64,000 bases of DNA, taken from Orbilia blumenaviensis. Lineage: Eukaryota > Ascomycota > Orbiliomycetes > Orbiliales > Orbiliaceae. The translations under genes were made by a program, and so were the position numbers. Position 1 is the first letter of the stretch; each line of letters begins with the position of its first letter. The DNA is taken from NCBI GenBank assembly GCA_036872755.1, contig JAVHNS010000001.1, forward strand, positions 4,092,001 to 4,156,000, given 5' to 3'. The notes beneath the pieces are model-generated. The model ran no database searches and had not been told where the DNA came from. It worked only from the letters and a program-made list of their open reading frames with translations. Shown here one piece after another: positions 21,701 through 33,741 of this stretch.

Positions 21701-23418
21701 ATGTGAAAACTTGGATAGGGTCTAGTGTAGAACTGTCCATCGGAGAAATGGAGGAGCGCGCGGAATGGATAGTATTATTTTTATTTATTTTTACTTTTAC
21801 TTATTTTTTCACACTGAACAGTCCTCCTGACCTGGATCAATATCCCAAAAAGGAGTTGTTCTAACTTTAAGGAGCAAGTTGAAAGCATTTTTTCAATGCG
21901 TAAAATTGGCAGGTTTTAGCTAGTATCGGTATCGCACATACAAGACATTCAGTCCTTCTGGAATTGACCTGATTGACTGACGTTAAGGTGAAAAGTGGTA
22001 CGATTTAGCGTTGAAGAGCTCGAGTGATCAAGGGAAAGGGACAACAGCTCCCCCCCGCAGTGAGCCAACACTAATGCGGGAATAATCTCGACACTCTGGA
22101 CAGAATCGGATGACTTTCGATGCTGTCACCCTTGCATCACGCATCTCTAGCGGTAAGAATGGAAGAGCAAACAAGGAAAGTTATTTAAAATAAGTATGCA
22201 ATGCTCTCTTATTTTCCTCTTATATTTTATTCTATTATGATGTATATATTTTAAAATTGGATAGATTCATGCTTTAGTTTATATCAGGCCGACTAAAGAT
22301 GTCCACACTCCACAAATTTCGAGATTCCAGATTTAGAAACAAAAGCTGCTGCGCTCGTCCACCCCTGCGCACGCTCTAGAGCTGGATTGCACATTTCTGA
22401 ATGATGAGAGGGTGGAGCGGTGCCCTCTCTCATACTGGCGCGGCAGAGCAAGGGGTCAGTCGTGCAGATGTTGTCGAGCCCATGTCGCAGAAAAAAGGGC
22501 CCTGACGGTTTCAGCGAGCTGCTTGGAACGTTCTAGCGGCCTTCGATTGGGGACCCCTGATGCCTGCTCCACCTCCCATAATCCAACGGCGGGCTTGTTG
22601 GCCCTTGCCTCGTTTATTCGCTGCATGACAGCCCCTCGATATCCTGCCATGAACGAAAAGATGATGGCATACCGGAGGACGCAGTCATCCTACAATTAAT
22701 CCGATGATGCCGAGGACCGCAGGAATCTCCCAGTGGATAGAGAAAGAGAGAGGACTCCACTTATCTCCCCAGCCTATAGCAATACCTGCCTTGGGAACAT
22801 CTAGCGCCTCTCCCACCCCCTTGTGCTGAAATGTATCAGATCGCTTCTCACCAGAGACTCGCTTCCTACCCGAGTTGAAGAGGAACAGCACACCACTCTG
22901 TGACACCTTGCGTGCATTGTTTCGAAGGGCGCACACTTTCTGGCTCATTGGGCTGTTTTGTGTAGTAGTTAATCCGTTCTTGATCTTTTGGATGGCCGAG
23001 GAGGCGCAAGGCATGTCAGAGGGGATTAAACTTATTTCCCTAATTAACTGCTTTTGCTTTTTCATTCCAGAGTGGAAAAATAAGTATAATAGTGCTGCCA
23101 GATTCCTACGATACTTCTCTCTCCCCACTACAATAGTACTCAAATAACAAAATCCTTACCAACTACCCAACCAACTAAAGTATTTCGCAGAGCGGAACTT
23201 TGTCCATTCCTTTACCAAATCCAAAATCACAAGAAACCGAAAAGGTCTCATACACACTCCTTTTTATAAATATATACTACTGAATCCTGTCAGCCGGTTT
23301 GACATCATCGACAACTTAATTGCAATTTCGACAACCCGTCTACCACAGGCAACACAAAACCTATCACAACTTCAAACTCGAAAAGCTTAAGGAATAATTT
23401 CAAAACTACACAGCCAAA
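18761..23418. other. 4.66-kb stretch with no firmly supported gene
   Basis: This lies between the GST start and the 208-residue protein, whose promoters must be at its two ends. One plus-strand frame of 158 codons at 20152-20628 is listed separately. On the minus strand at about 22690-22456 a 77-codon open stretch follows a TTGTAG acceptor-like site and reads like an exon (AIIFSFMAGYRGAVMQRINE). I could not find convincing partners for it. Otherwise AT-rich and featureless. Confidence 0.45.
20152..20628 (+). CDS. Doubtful hypothetical protein
   Basis: An open frame of 158 codons beginning with an ATG in an otherwise empty region. The middle part (from about residue 40, MDVDTYSAKYESLKTVPEQV, on through YLKRGFNPAVTQKDLDSN) has a balanced, protein-like composition. 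The first 35 and last 40 residues do not. It could be one exon of a split gene, a decayed gene or a chance frame. I recognise no domain, and no clear splice sites flank it. With several kilobases of noncoding DNA in six frames, one frame of this length by chance is possible. Confidence 0.25.
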   Translation: MLGLSHMLSCLLQFPANIRRLGSNQKRMSSSSYIRFFADINMDVDTYSAKYESLKTVPEQVSPVNYVNCKLKYLKRGFNPAVTQKDLDSNIQAEDYMLLRKLRTSSGYCSPMSVSMEGLSSRPGLRLIARLHVRRDGHRSKISGSLPCRDWPLLGFNS

Positions 23419-24045
23419 ATGTTCAAGATGCCATTCACCCTCCACACTTTCCTTGCTCCCCGCAAGCCAGAGTCATTCCCTCCTCTTCCAGTGCTTCCTA
23501 CAAATGCTTCTGCGGCACCGTCTCTTTTTGAGGACCTTTACCTAGAAGAAGACATCGTATTCGATGAGGTCTTCCTTGATATTATGGGTCTCAATGAATC
23601 CGCTCAAGCTCCAGCTCCAAGAAATGCCAACGAACCAGTCTACATTCCCAGAAGCGACTCTATCGTTGCACCTCTACTGATGGCCAGGCGAAAGGCTAGT
23701 CTTGCAAACTGCCTTAGCGGACACCCAGCTGCTCCATTCGAACTCAAGAACATGGATCGATTCCGACAGACACGGTCGAAGTCTGTATCCGCAGCCAGCG
23801 CCTTATACTCCAAGCAAAAAGCCGACTTGTTGAAGCCTCTTCCAAGTCTACCATCCAAGGATGGCATCCCTTCTGTTGAATGGACCATCACTCCTTCGTC
23901 CAATAACTTCACAAACTACTCGATGCACAGGAAGATGTCGACACCGAACAGGTTCTTAAGCGTTAACTTTGCGGGTTCGAACGGTATTCCTATCCCCGTT
24001 ACACCGCTATCGCCTAGACAACTCGGTGAGCCCTCGAGTCTTTAA
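23419..24045 (+). CDS. Orphan serine/proline-rich protein, 208 residues
   Basis: A single-exon frame with an ATG in good context (CCAAAATG) after a CT- and CA-rich leader typical of well-expressed fungal genes; a TATA-like stretch (TTTTTATAAATATATAC) lies about 150 bp upstream. The protein opens MFKMPFTLHTFLAPRKPESF. It has proline motifs (FPPLPVLPT, LKPLPSLPSK), an acidic patch at about residues 38-56 (EDLYLEEDIVFDEVFLDIMG), and a serine/threonine-rich second half with several S/T-P sites. No signal peptide, membrane segment or known domain is visible. It may be a regulated, partly disordered cytoplasmic or nuclear protein, but I assign no function. It converges with the anthranilate phosphoribosyltransferase gene about 920 bp away. 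Confidence 0.7.
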   Translation: MFKMPFTLHTFLAPRKPESFPPLPVLPTNASAAPSLFEDLYLEEDIVFDEVFLDIMGLNESAQAPAPRNANEPVYIPRSDSIVAPLLMARRKASLANCLSGHPAAPFELKNMDRFRQTRSKSVSAASALYSKQKADLLKPLPSLPSKDGIPSVEWTITPSSNNFTNYSMHRKMSTPNRFLSVNFAGSNGIPIPVTPLSPRQLGEPSSL

Positions 24046-24964
24046 TTAGTCTTGAGTGGATATCTTTCTCATGTCCCATTTGCTTTGCGTCTTTTTTTCA
24101 TGTTGTAAATATATCATTCTTTCCAGCTTTTAATCCCCCTTTTTGCTTAAAGAAAACAGAAGAACACAGTCAGTTTAGCGTTGATGACGATGATCAAATG
24201 GGCTTTATTGTTTTTATTGCATTGAGCATTTCTGCATTTTTGATGATGATGCTTGGTTTCTGGTTTGGCATTTGCTGTCTTGGGAGGCATTTAGTTTTGA
24301 AGTATATAGATTTTTTGTCACTCGTTTCTATTTTTTCTGTTCTAGTATACTCATGAAGATGTCCTAATGGCGGCTTTATTTCTCCTAAAAATTTCAAAAA
24401 TTGTCATTCATTTTTCATAAAAAAGAACTTCATCGTATCTCTTTATTTTTTCGTTTACCTTGTTTCTTCTACTGGTGCGAGTAATTCTTCATTTTACTGG
24501 CGACGATGGGTACCATGGTTCGCTCCACTCCTTTACTTTACACCGGCTTAGCATAAATAGCTGCACTTGAGATTTTTGAAAATTTGTTAATATGAAAATA
24601 TAATATAATGCTTAATTATTATTTGACTGCCTAAGCTAAACAGCTATAAACACCCCTGTTCCATGCGTAGACTTTAGAAGCCATTAATAAACAAGAAACT
24701 CAGTATGCCGTGATACCGACAGCGATGAAAGAAAAAAAAATATATATAGATAGCCCGACTAAACTTGCCTTTCATGAGCAGCCCAATAAAGGGGATGGAA
24801 AAATGTACATGAAAAGAAGGGCAAAGTGGCACTTGAAACCATCTTTCGGGGATAGACTTGTATACCCTAGCAAGCACTCTGCCGCCGCCGCACATAAGGA
24901 GGTAATGTTTTCAAAGGAAGGGAAAAAACCACTTTATTCTAAAAGAAGGAAAGTCCACACTGCT
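24046..24964. other. AT-rich convergent 3' intergenic region
   Basis: About 0.9 kb between the 3' ends of the 208-residue protein gene and the tryptophan gene. T-rich just after the stop codon and AT-rich throughout, consistent with 3' UTR and termination signals. No gene seen. Confidence 0.6.
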
Positions 24965-26328
24965 CTACTGCGTCCCGTTGGCCCCGTTGGCTGTAACACC
25001 GTTGGCGGCAGACGTGACACCGTTGGTGATAGTGGTTGTGACAGCTGGAACGACTCCAGGGCCCTTGTCGGATTCGTAGGCTTTGCAACCTGCGAGATAC
25101 CCTTCCCATTGTTTGAGTGATGCCTGTTCTTTTAACCCTTCCTTGATTAAATCAACGGCATCTTTCCAGTCGTCTGTGACACCGGCAACGACTAACAATG
25201 CAGCCGAGTTGATCAAACAATAGTCCATAATAGGATTTCCAGGTGCGACTTCATTCCTCAAGATGGACTTGACTATATCAGCGTTTTCATGAGGGGACAG
25301 GCTCTTACACTCTTCCAGTGGATGAAGGGGAACTCCAAAGTCTTTGACCGGATGGAGCTCAAACTCCTCGATGGTAGCTAGCGTACCAGACGGGGAACCG
25401 GGAGGAGCAGCAATAAGTCTCCAGCAGAACGTCTTTCCACAAGGGGAAATCTCGTCAAGTCCTTTCCCGACATCTCCACAAACCACCATCCCCTTTTGGC
25501 AGCCCATCAACTGAAGAACCTCGCTGAAGACCTTTCCGAGTTCTCGGTTCTTGACGCCAAGGATTCGAGCTTCAATCCCTTCAATCGGGTTTGAGAGGGG
25601 CCCGACAACATTGAAGATTGTGGAGAAGCCGAGTTCCTTGCGGACTCTAGCCAGGGATCCGAGACTAGTATGGTATGTTGGAGCAAACAGGAATGCCAGG
25701 TTCGAGTAGTTCGCAAAGATTTTGCCGACAGCTTCGGGGGCAATGTTTAGAATGTGGGGACCACCAGCGAGGGCCGAGATCATGTCGGAACTTCCCGACA
25801 CAGAGGTGGCAGCGCGATTGCCATGTTTGGCGACAAGAAGGTAGGGTGACGCAAGGAGCGCAGAGGTCGTAGACACATTAAAAGTATTATGTCCGTCTCC
25901 GCCAGTGCCAACAATGTCGACCTGTGATTAGTTAACGAGTTGAGTTAGTTATCTGTTGGTTGCGTTTTTTTGGGGGGACCTTGTCCATGAGACAGACAAC
26001 TTACAAAGCCACCGTGGTAGTTATTGCGCTTCAACAAGCGCTTCTTTGTCGCAAAATCTTTGTCATGATAATTGAGCGGAACCCTAACAGCAGCCTCTCG
26101 CATGGTCTTGACTACTGCACTAACAATCTTTGATTCGTTGTAAAGGCCTGTGAAGGTCAGGGCAGTAAGGAGAGCGGCACGTTGGGTGTCGGTGACTTCA
26201 CCCTGACCGAGAATTCCAGCGAAGGCCGCCGTAATCTCGGTGACGAGGTCGTCAGTGACAACTTTTTCCTCGGCATCCTGGTACTGGGCGAGCAGCTTCA
26301 GCAGTGGAGTGATAGAGAAGGTCGACAT
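24965..26328 (-). CDS. TRP4: Anthranilate phosphoribosyltransferase
   Basis: Two exons, 26005-26328 and 24965-25921, with an 83-nt intron (25922-26004, GTAAGT...CACAG) falling just before the active-site loop; 426 residues. The enzyme joins anthranilate to PRPP, the second committed step of tryptophan synthesis. Motifs: the N-terminal helical domain (GEVTDTQRAALLTAL); VDIVGTGGDGHNTFNVST, the glycine-rich PRPP loop encoded at the start of exon 2; KHGNRAATSVSGSSDMISAL, the anthranilate/PRPP-binding segment; and FNVVGPLSNP further on. The last 25 or so residues form a low-complexity tail of threonine, asparagine, glycine and alanine with repeated NGVT units, not part of the enzyme fold. It is the only tryptophan gene in the window, as expected for dispersed fungal trp genes. 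Confidence 0.96.
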
Positions 26329-27836
26329 GATTGTTTATTCAGCTTTTCAAGGAGAGTCCCTTTGACTTTGTTAATAGGATCCCGATATCGGACTCGACTG
26401 GAGGGATTTCAGTTGGATGGAGAAGTTTGGAGAGAGGGATATAGATATGTATATTATTGATGATGATCAGCAGGTTCAATACCGGAGGTCGTGAAGAGGA
26501 CAGAGATTGAAGATAAGATTGCAATACATGGTATGAGTACACAAAAGAATATTCCTTGAGGGAGCGTAGACGCAGATGAAGCGTAGATGGTAATGGAAGA
26601 ATGGGAATATTCGACGGTCGGTCGGGGGAATTTGAGACCAAGTTTAAAATCTGCGAGGAGAGGAGGTTAGTCACACGCGAAGCTGCTAGTGTTCCAGCGC
26701 CGGCTCCGTTCAGGCTATTCAACCAATTCCAACCATGCCAAATGTAATACCATACAATCCAGCTGGCCAGTGCAATCCAATCCGATACTGGTACTAAAAG
26801 GACAAAGAGGTTAGTTCAGCATCTGGAATATAATATCTTATGGCAGTGTGACTATATGATTCCTATAGTACAAAATCATGAGTGTAGGCATGTGCTTGGG
26901 TTGGAGATGCTAACGGGGAGTGGGAGAGCCGACCGCGACCGGTTCATCGGGTCTTATTTCTTATCGATAAAGAATCCATCATCAGACGACGGGCGCATTT
27001 TCGAGGCCTTGATCTGAATGAGCCCCTGCGCGGGCCCCGCGGGTCCACTCCTCTGCTTACAACATCCCCCAGCATCTAGAATTCTGATAAGGTATTGCAT
27101 TATATATATGCCAGAAGGGCCTGCCAAATAGAATAAAATACCGAGTTGCTCTTCTTTCTAATCGAAGAGAACATTCTTCGAATCCTGCAGCTGCAGGCGC
27201 CGGGCCGGCCAATGCAACACTGTAACAACTCGCATATGGAAAACGAAAAGACGTCCTTGAATTGGTTCAGTTCGATTCCGTCTCGTCTTCCAGTCTTCCA
27301 TTGGCCGGCATCGTTTTGGCCTGCGTCTGCTTGAACTTTTTTTTTTTTTTTTTTTTTTGGTCTTGGGCCGACAAACCCTGCCCGAGGTCGAGTTCCTTCC
27401 ATCCATTTCTCTCACTATTTCGATTTGGTCAACCACCATAAAATCGGCGACGTGAGAGCTCAGACCCAGCCAAAGATTCAATCAGAAAAACTTCACACTT
27501 CATAGGACAATAAAAATCTTTACATCGTTTGCCTTTTATGTATTCAAATTTGGCTTACTCTACTTTTTTGCTCTTCGTCTAATCTATATATATATTTTTT
27601 GCATATTGAATTGATCGGTTCTTACCGGCTAATAAAAGTCTTAACATTACTTAGCTTGGAAAGCAACCCTTGCGAACTCAACGGGCGAAAAATTTCTTTG
27701 TGCTACCAACTTTCCTTGTGTACCTCAAATATAATATCAACCTCCCCACCAACGCTATAATAGACTAACAAGCACCGGATTTCGGCTGATTACCGTCCTT
27801 GGGACCCCGTAATCCGATATAACGACCTCTTTCACG
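26329..27836. other. Divergent upstream region of TRP4 and TIM44
   Basis: About 1.5 kb between divergent start codons. It contains a 22-bp T tract at 27337-27358 and a GC-rich patch near 27025-27060 (CGCGGGCCCCGCGGGTCC, partly palindromic). No supported gene. Confidence 0.5.
27337..27358. repeat. Poly(T) tract, 22 bp
   Basis: An uninterrupted run of T about 480 bp upstream of TIM44. Such a tract could keep the promoter free of nucleosomes, which is inference. Confidence 0.95.
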
Positions 27837-29491
27837 ATGCGACCGTTCACAAGGTCCATCGGCCATGCCCAAAAGCATTCCGGCTTCATCACATCCTCCC
27901 TCGTACGGCAATGCTCCGTACCCCGTTCGATACATGCACGGACGATATCCACTATCTTATCCAAATACCCAACAGCGCCAGAACGGGGACAGGTAGCTTA
28001 TTTGAACCAATCTTTTCCCCTGGTTACCTTCCGGGGTTTTCATGCTTCGACCTTTCTGAGATTATCCGATTCTAGCGGTAAGAAGGCGGAGGAAGAGGGC
28101 AAGGCTAAAGATCGCGAAGAAGAAGCTGGTAAAGAATCTAAAGAAAAGGAGGGCGAAAAGAAAGAAGAGAAGAAGAGGGAAGATGCACCTCCGCCCCCAC
28201 CCCATGGAGACAAATCGCCTTTCACCGTCTTTATGGAAACCCTGCAGACTGAATTCAAGAAGTCGAAGGAGTGGAACGAGTCCACAAAGGCTATCGCAGA
28301 CCAGGCACAGCAATTCACTGAGTCAGACGCCGTGAGGGCAGCCAGAGAGGCATACGAGAAGTCCTCCAAAGTAGCTGGTGCTGCAACATCGGCTACCGGT
28401 GAAACTCTGAAAAAGGTCGGTGGTGCCATTGGGAAGGGTGCCCAATGGACATGGGAGACACCGGTTATGAAGGCAGGAAGGGATGCGGTGAAGGCTACTG
28501 GCCAAGGTGTTGAAAAGATGACCAGGCCTATTAGAGAAACTGAAACATACAAGACTGTCAAGGGAAATGTCCAGGACGTCATTGATGATGGTAGCAGCAG
28601 CAGATATGGTGGTTATGTGGAGCGAGAGGAGCGAATGCGGCAGAGAGAGCTTCGGGAGGCCAAGAAAGGACCTGGCAGGAAACATGAGCCTATGGTTGAG
28701 GATCCCAAGTAAGTAGACAACCCATCTTTAATCTCGAGGATAAATGTCTAACATCAACAGTGCTGGCACCAATGTTACCCTCCACAAAGACGCTGCCTGG
28801 AAGGAGTCATGGCGTGATTTCAGGGACAGCAACAAATTTATGCAATCAATGTTCAGCCTCAGGAAGCAATACGACGAGTCCGAGAACCCCTTCATATCGA
28901 CGACCAGAAACATCGCAGACAGAGTAGCTGGCTTCTTTGCTGAGAACGAGACTGCCCAGGTCATTAAGAAATTTAAGGAAATGGACCCAAGCTTCCAACT
29001 CGAACCGTTCCTGAGGGAGCTTCGAGAATGGATTTTGCCAGAGGTCTTGGACGCTTATGTCAAGGGAGATGCCGAAATCCTGCAACAGTGGCTCTCCGCT
29101 GCCCAGTACTCCGTCTACTCTGCGCTTTCGAATCAGTACAAGACAGCTGGGCTCCGGTCTGATGGAAGAGTTTTGGATATCCGAAATGTTGATATCATGC
29201 ACGCAAAGCTGTTGGATCCAGGTGAAATCCCAGTCTTCATCGTGACATGCCGTGCTCAAGAAGTGCACGTGTACCGGGACATCAAAAGCGGCAACCTGGC
29301 AGCTGGTATGGAGGACCGTGTACAGCAGGTCACATATGCCATCGGCCTGACTAGGATTGTCGAGGATATCGCCAACCCCGAAACCGGCGGCTGGAGGCTG
29401 ATTGAGCTCCAGTAAGTTTGTTAACTCAACTGATACCTTCGAGAAATTGCTAACTGTTCATCGTAGGAAATCTGGCCGAGACTATATCTAA
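27837..29491 (+). CDS. TIM44: Mitochondrial import inner-membrane translocase subunit Tim44
   Basis: Three exons: 27837-28708, 28761-29411 and 29467-29491; introns of 52 and 55 nt; 515 residues. Residues 1 to about 80 are rich in arginine, serine and histidine and nearly free of acids (MRPFTRSIGHAQKHS...), a matrix presequence. A charged Lys/Glu region (AEEEGKAKDREEEAGK) and the helical hairpin with FMETLQTEFKKSKEWNES follow, the part known to contact mtHsp70 and the Tim23 channel. The C-terminal Tim44 domain starts near DSNKFMQSMFSLRKQYDESE and runs through LREWILPEVLDAYVKGD, DIMHAKLLDPGEIPVFIVTC and GGWRLIELQ. The last eight residues are in the 25-nt third exon. Tim44 anchors the import motor at the inner membrane and is essential in yeast. 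Confidence 0.96.
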
Positions 29492-30364
29492 GAATCCAAG
29501 CATCTAAATAGACACCAACCTACCCCCACTAATTCCTACTAACTTGAAAGTTTCGATATAAAGAGGCAACCTCCCGACTGCATTGTATATATTCCATTTC
29601 TAACTGCATGGGGCTCCGGGCGTTTTTTTTTGTTCGACTTCTCACCACTCTATTTCCACCCAGTGCTCACCATTTCTTTTTCACTTCTCATGTATATGAT
29701 GACTACGCGACTGCTTTCTGACTTGGTCACGAGCAATTTGCGATCCTATTCGCGGCCCCAATAGCTGGTTTACTTGAAGGCTATCCAAGGCGCCAACCCT
29801 CCGGTGCGTCATCGGCAGGCATCCTTCACTTTGGCGATGCCTTGCATTGATGGCCACTACTTTCTGAAAAATTAACCTAGCTGGCATGTATTATCACAAG
29901 GGAGTACCTTGACATATGAGCATACATCCATGCATGTACATGTACGCAATTTTGTATATACCCTCGAGTACTGGCGCGGACATTGCGATGTCCCGACCCA
30001 AATATCCGTATTGATCCTACACGGGACAACCAACCTCCTAGCGGCTCGCTGCAGGGTAGTTATAGTTTCCGCACACATAGTGCAGTGGAGCTCATGCTAT
30101 AAAAAGGCTGAAACGTGGTGTCTATATGCATCCTGGGCTTGTGTTGTGAAGAAACCTGTGTGTTTGGTTTGTTCCCCGCTGTGTGGAAGTTGATGGAACG
30201 AAGGCGAAGTGACCGGGGTTTCGTTCAACCTTCTCTTCGACTTCCCTTCTCTTTCAGACCTCGACCTCCTTGATAATACCCCGTCCATCACTAGGAGCTT
30301 CATCGAGATTCCGGATAACACGTTACCCATCTCCTTTCTTCTCACATACGGACACATAGGAGCC
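29492..30364. other. Intergenic region TIM44-SGT2
   Basis: About 0.87 kb between two plus-strand genes. It should contain the Tim44 3' UTR and the SGT2 promoter. No gene or repeat seen. Confidence 0.6.
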
Positions 30365-31670
30365 ATGGTAAGTTTTTTCTCCTTCACCCCACATAAAACT
30401 TTGACCGCTTTGGGCCACAAGATTCAGCTGGCTGCGGGGCAACATGCCAAAAATTTTGCTCATACGGTGAATCGTAGGCGTCCGAAACAAAGAAAAGACT
30501 GGCATTAGCCATCATAGACTTCCTCCAAACCTCTGCCTCCGATGGCACCCTCCCAGCCGACGAGAAAGAATCTGTTGAAGCAGCCCAGGAACTCATCTCC
30601 ACTGCCTTCGGTGTCAGCATGAATGACCCAGCCGCGATGAAGGAGGCCCTTGGTGGCCAAAGCTTGCTCAAGATTTATGAAGTTTTCGAGAAGATGAAGG
30701 CAAAGGGTGCTGGCGCTGGTGCAGCCAGTGCTGGTTCCCCTGCCGGTTCTGCCTCTTCAGCTTCACCAAAGGCCCCAGCCGCGCCAACAGCTGATGACAA
30801 GGCTGCCGCTGAAGCCCTTAAGGGACGCGGTAATCAAGCTATGGCACAGAAGAAGTACCCCGAGGCCATCGATCTATACTCGCAAGCTCTTAAGCTCGTC
30901 CCGGGAAACCCGATTTACCTGTCAAACCGAGCTGCCGCCTACTCTGCCTCCTCGCAGCATGAAAAGGCTAGGGATGATGCACAAGCAGCTGTTGAGGCCG
31001 ATCCTGCTTACTCCAAGGGATGGAGTCGCTTAGGATTAGCCAAATTTGCGCTTGGAGACGCGAAGGGTGCTATGATCGCTTACGAGAAGGGTATCCAGGC
31101 TGAGGGTAAGGGTGGTAGCGAAGCCATGCGCAAGGGTTATGAGACTGCCAAGAGAAGAGTCGAGGAAGATGAGAGCACACCTGTTAACCCACCATCGGAG
31201 GAGCCTGTCAGCAGAGGATCTTCTGGCAGCCCGTTCGGTGGTGCTGGTGGCGGTGGTATGCCAGATCTTTCCGCTCTTGCGGGTATGATGGGTGGTGGCG
31301 GCGGTGGCGGCCCTGGTGGAATGGACTTCAATAGTATCATGAGCAATCCTATGTTTGCTCAGATGGCTCAGAGTCTTATGTCTAACCCATCCCTGATGAA
31401 CAATCTAATGAACAACCCAAAGTTCGACTCCCACCCCTAGCAATTATGTGCGAACTCCACTAATAGTCGTGTACAGGATCAAGGATATGATGAGCGGATC
31501 AGGTGGTGGCGGCGGTATGCCAGATATCGGTGCCTTGATGTCCGATCCCTCTATCGCTGAATTGTAAGCCTCCTTCAAGTGCTGCATATCAAAATCTCCA
31601 TTTGCTAACACCATGCTTTGTTAGGGCAAAGAGCTTCATGGGTCCTGGCGGCCCAAGCGCTAAGAAATAG
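30365..31670 (+). CDS. SGT2: Sgt2/SGTA co-chaperone (TPR protein)
   Basis: Four exons: 30365-30367, 30478-31421, 31477-31563 and 31625-31670; 359 residues. Exon 1 is only the ATG, followed at once by GTAAGT. Exon 2 opens ASETKKRLALAIIDFLQTSA, the Sgt2 N-terminal dimerisation domain that binds the Get4-Get5 complex. Three TPR units span about residues 105-215 (GNQAMAQKKYPEAIDLYSQA, NPIYLSNRAAAYSASSQHEK, YSKGWSRLGLAKFALGDAKG). The C-terminal client-binding region is rich in glycine, methionine and asparagine with repeated NP-x-M/L segments (MSNPMFAQMAQSLMSNPSLM). Intron 2 uses the donor GTTCGA. The protein hands tail-anchored membrane proteins to the GET pathway. The ATG-only exon is supported by the fit of ASETKK to the family's expected start. 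Confidence 0.94.
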
Positions 31671-33741
31671 AGACGACAGTATGATAGTGTTTTCACGGTG
31701 TCTATATATTCTATCTTATAGATGATCATAATACGACGGAGTTTGGCTCTTTTTTCCTCCTAACGGCTGTCATCTCGGTGGTCCAGCTTTGTAGAACGTG
31801 ATCACACAGGCTACATTGACCAGAAGATTTGGGATTTTCCACCTCATCTTCTCCATAACCAAGCCAACACAAACTACCAAAACCTGATAGTACTGAGACT
31901 AAGTATCTTTGTTTTCCTTGTCTCCCCTTTGTCTTCTATGCTACTCCCGTGCACGGAAAGCACGCGCAAGGGAAAGATTCTCGAATGATGAATGATTCTA
32001 TATGAATTCTGCAATACCTAAATGACGCCCATTCCTGTGAGTCTATGGTTCACTTTTCGAGGTGAAACCTGGAGGAACAGTTTGGGCGTTTGTTGCGGAC
32101 CAAATCTACACTTGATCTGACGAGACTTGCTATCTTCTACCCGTTCTCTACCCCCTTCCCTGGTCACCCGATCTCTTTCTTTTGGCATAATAATTAGTGT
32201 AGAAACCCAAAGAATGAATGAATCTGCCTTTAGTACAATCGTAATTTGTATCTGTAGCTTACGCCGATATCTGGCCTCAACAATAATGTAGCTAGACTAG
32301 AAACGAAGTGTGATGATACAAACATGCATCATCATCATCATCATGCGCCGTCCGTAAGGTGCCTTGCATACGCACCTGGGGAAGGCCGGCCTCCTGTGCC
32401 GGGACCCACACTCTTGCATCCACTAGCTCCAATTCGTTCTAACCACTCTCAGCACGTACCGACATGTCTTCAATCCCTCATGAGATTTCACACCTTCCTC
32501 CTGTCCTGTGATTGCCTAAGATTTTGGTAAGCCGATACCTTTTTTCCTCTCAGAAACCTCGCTCGATCTCCCTTGCCCCCTCCCCGTACCTAGAATCACT
32601 ACTCGGTATGAAGCCCTACGTACTATGCTGATATGCCTTCCCCTATTGACCACGCATCGCCAGAAACCACCTAAGCGCACCATTCCCATACTGGATTTTA
32701 CGCCTACGGACTTAAACCCCAAACTCCGTAATCCCTCAATAACGGCGTTAAAAACGTTGGGATTCCGTAATTTAATGGTTGATTTCTAATCTGATGACGT
32801 GGGGCATGTCAATTCCGGGCTTGAAGCGCCTTTCGGCCGTGTAAATTGGTTGAGATTTGAGAGATTTTTCGACCGGTGATGTCGGTGAAGTTGTAGTCGG
32901 GCGAGTTTTGGCGGTGGAGATATGGGATGTGTTGAGATGTGGTGTGGGAAGTGGCAGCAGGCTAAGCCGCTTTGGGAAAGCTATAAGGCGATTGGGATTG
33001 TTCTCCGTTTTGGGAATAGTTGGTATTGCCCTGCTGCCATGCAATGTCGACTCGACCAGACAGGTCAGTTGGATTGCCTCTAATCATGACTAATGATAAG
33101 ATTTGGTCCTGGATTTGGTAGAGATTGGATTAAGCTTTTTGGCATTTTTTTCTCTTGATCTGGAAGAGAAGAGACGGATATTTGGTGCATCCAAAATACA
33201 ACACGTTGAATATGAAGCCCCAAACATTGCGCAGTGGCTACTGAGCATTCTTTACCTGTTATTATAAAATAAAAATAAAAACGAATTAATGTGATCGCTC
33301 AAGTACCAAGTTCCAAAGGTTTCTGAGCTTCCGCCTAAAATTTGAGTCTGAAAAAGTTTGAGGTGATGGGAGTGACGGATTTTAGTAGGGTGCTGGGCCT
33401 TGTGAATATATCGAATAGAGTTAAGCGGGCTTCAACGGGCCCAAATTCTAAACTCCGTGTCCGTGGTGAACTCACTGCACACCATGCAGAATTGTTTTCG
33501 AAACCCACTAGCAACATATTTCAATATATACTATCCGAGTTTGCTTGTAGTTCTATGGGACTGGAAAGGTATTTAAGAGTCTCGAGGTCCCCTTTGAAAT
33601 CGAGGGAAATTGTATATTAGCATCATTCTAGACTCAACCTACCGAATAAGCTTTTATTCCATCGAATACACCGCACATAATACAACCTTGTTCTTTATAC
33701 TTTTACTACTACAATCTTCTCTAAGTATTTATATATACAAA
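31671..33741. other. 2.1-kb intergenic region with no gene seen
   Basis: This separates SGT2 from the aldo-keto reductase gene. A short CAT repeat near 32324-32343 and AT-rich DNA are all I see. Open frames are short and look random. Confidence 0.55.

Noticed and set aside
28040..28582. Minus-strand 180-codon frame antisense to TIM44
   Set aside because: It is a shadow of the Lys/Glu-rich Tim44 coding strand; its Ser/Phe-rich composition is what antisense of such codons produces.
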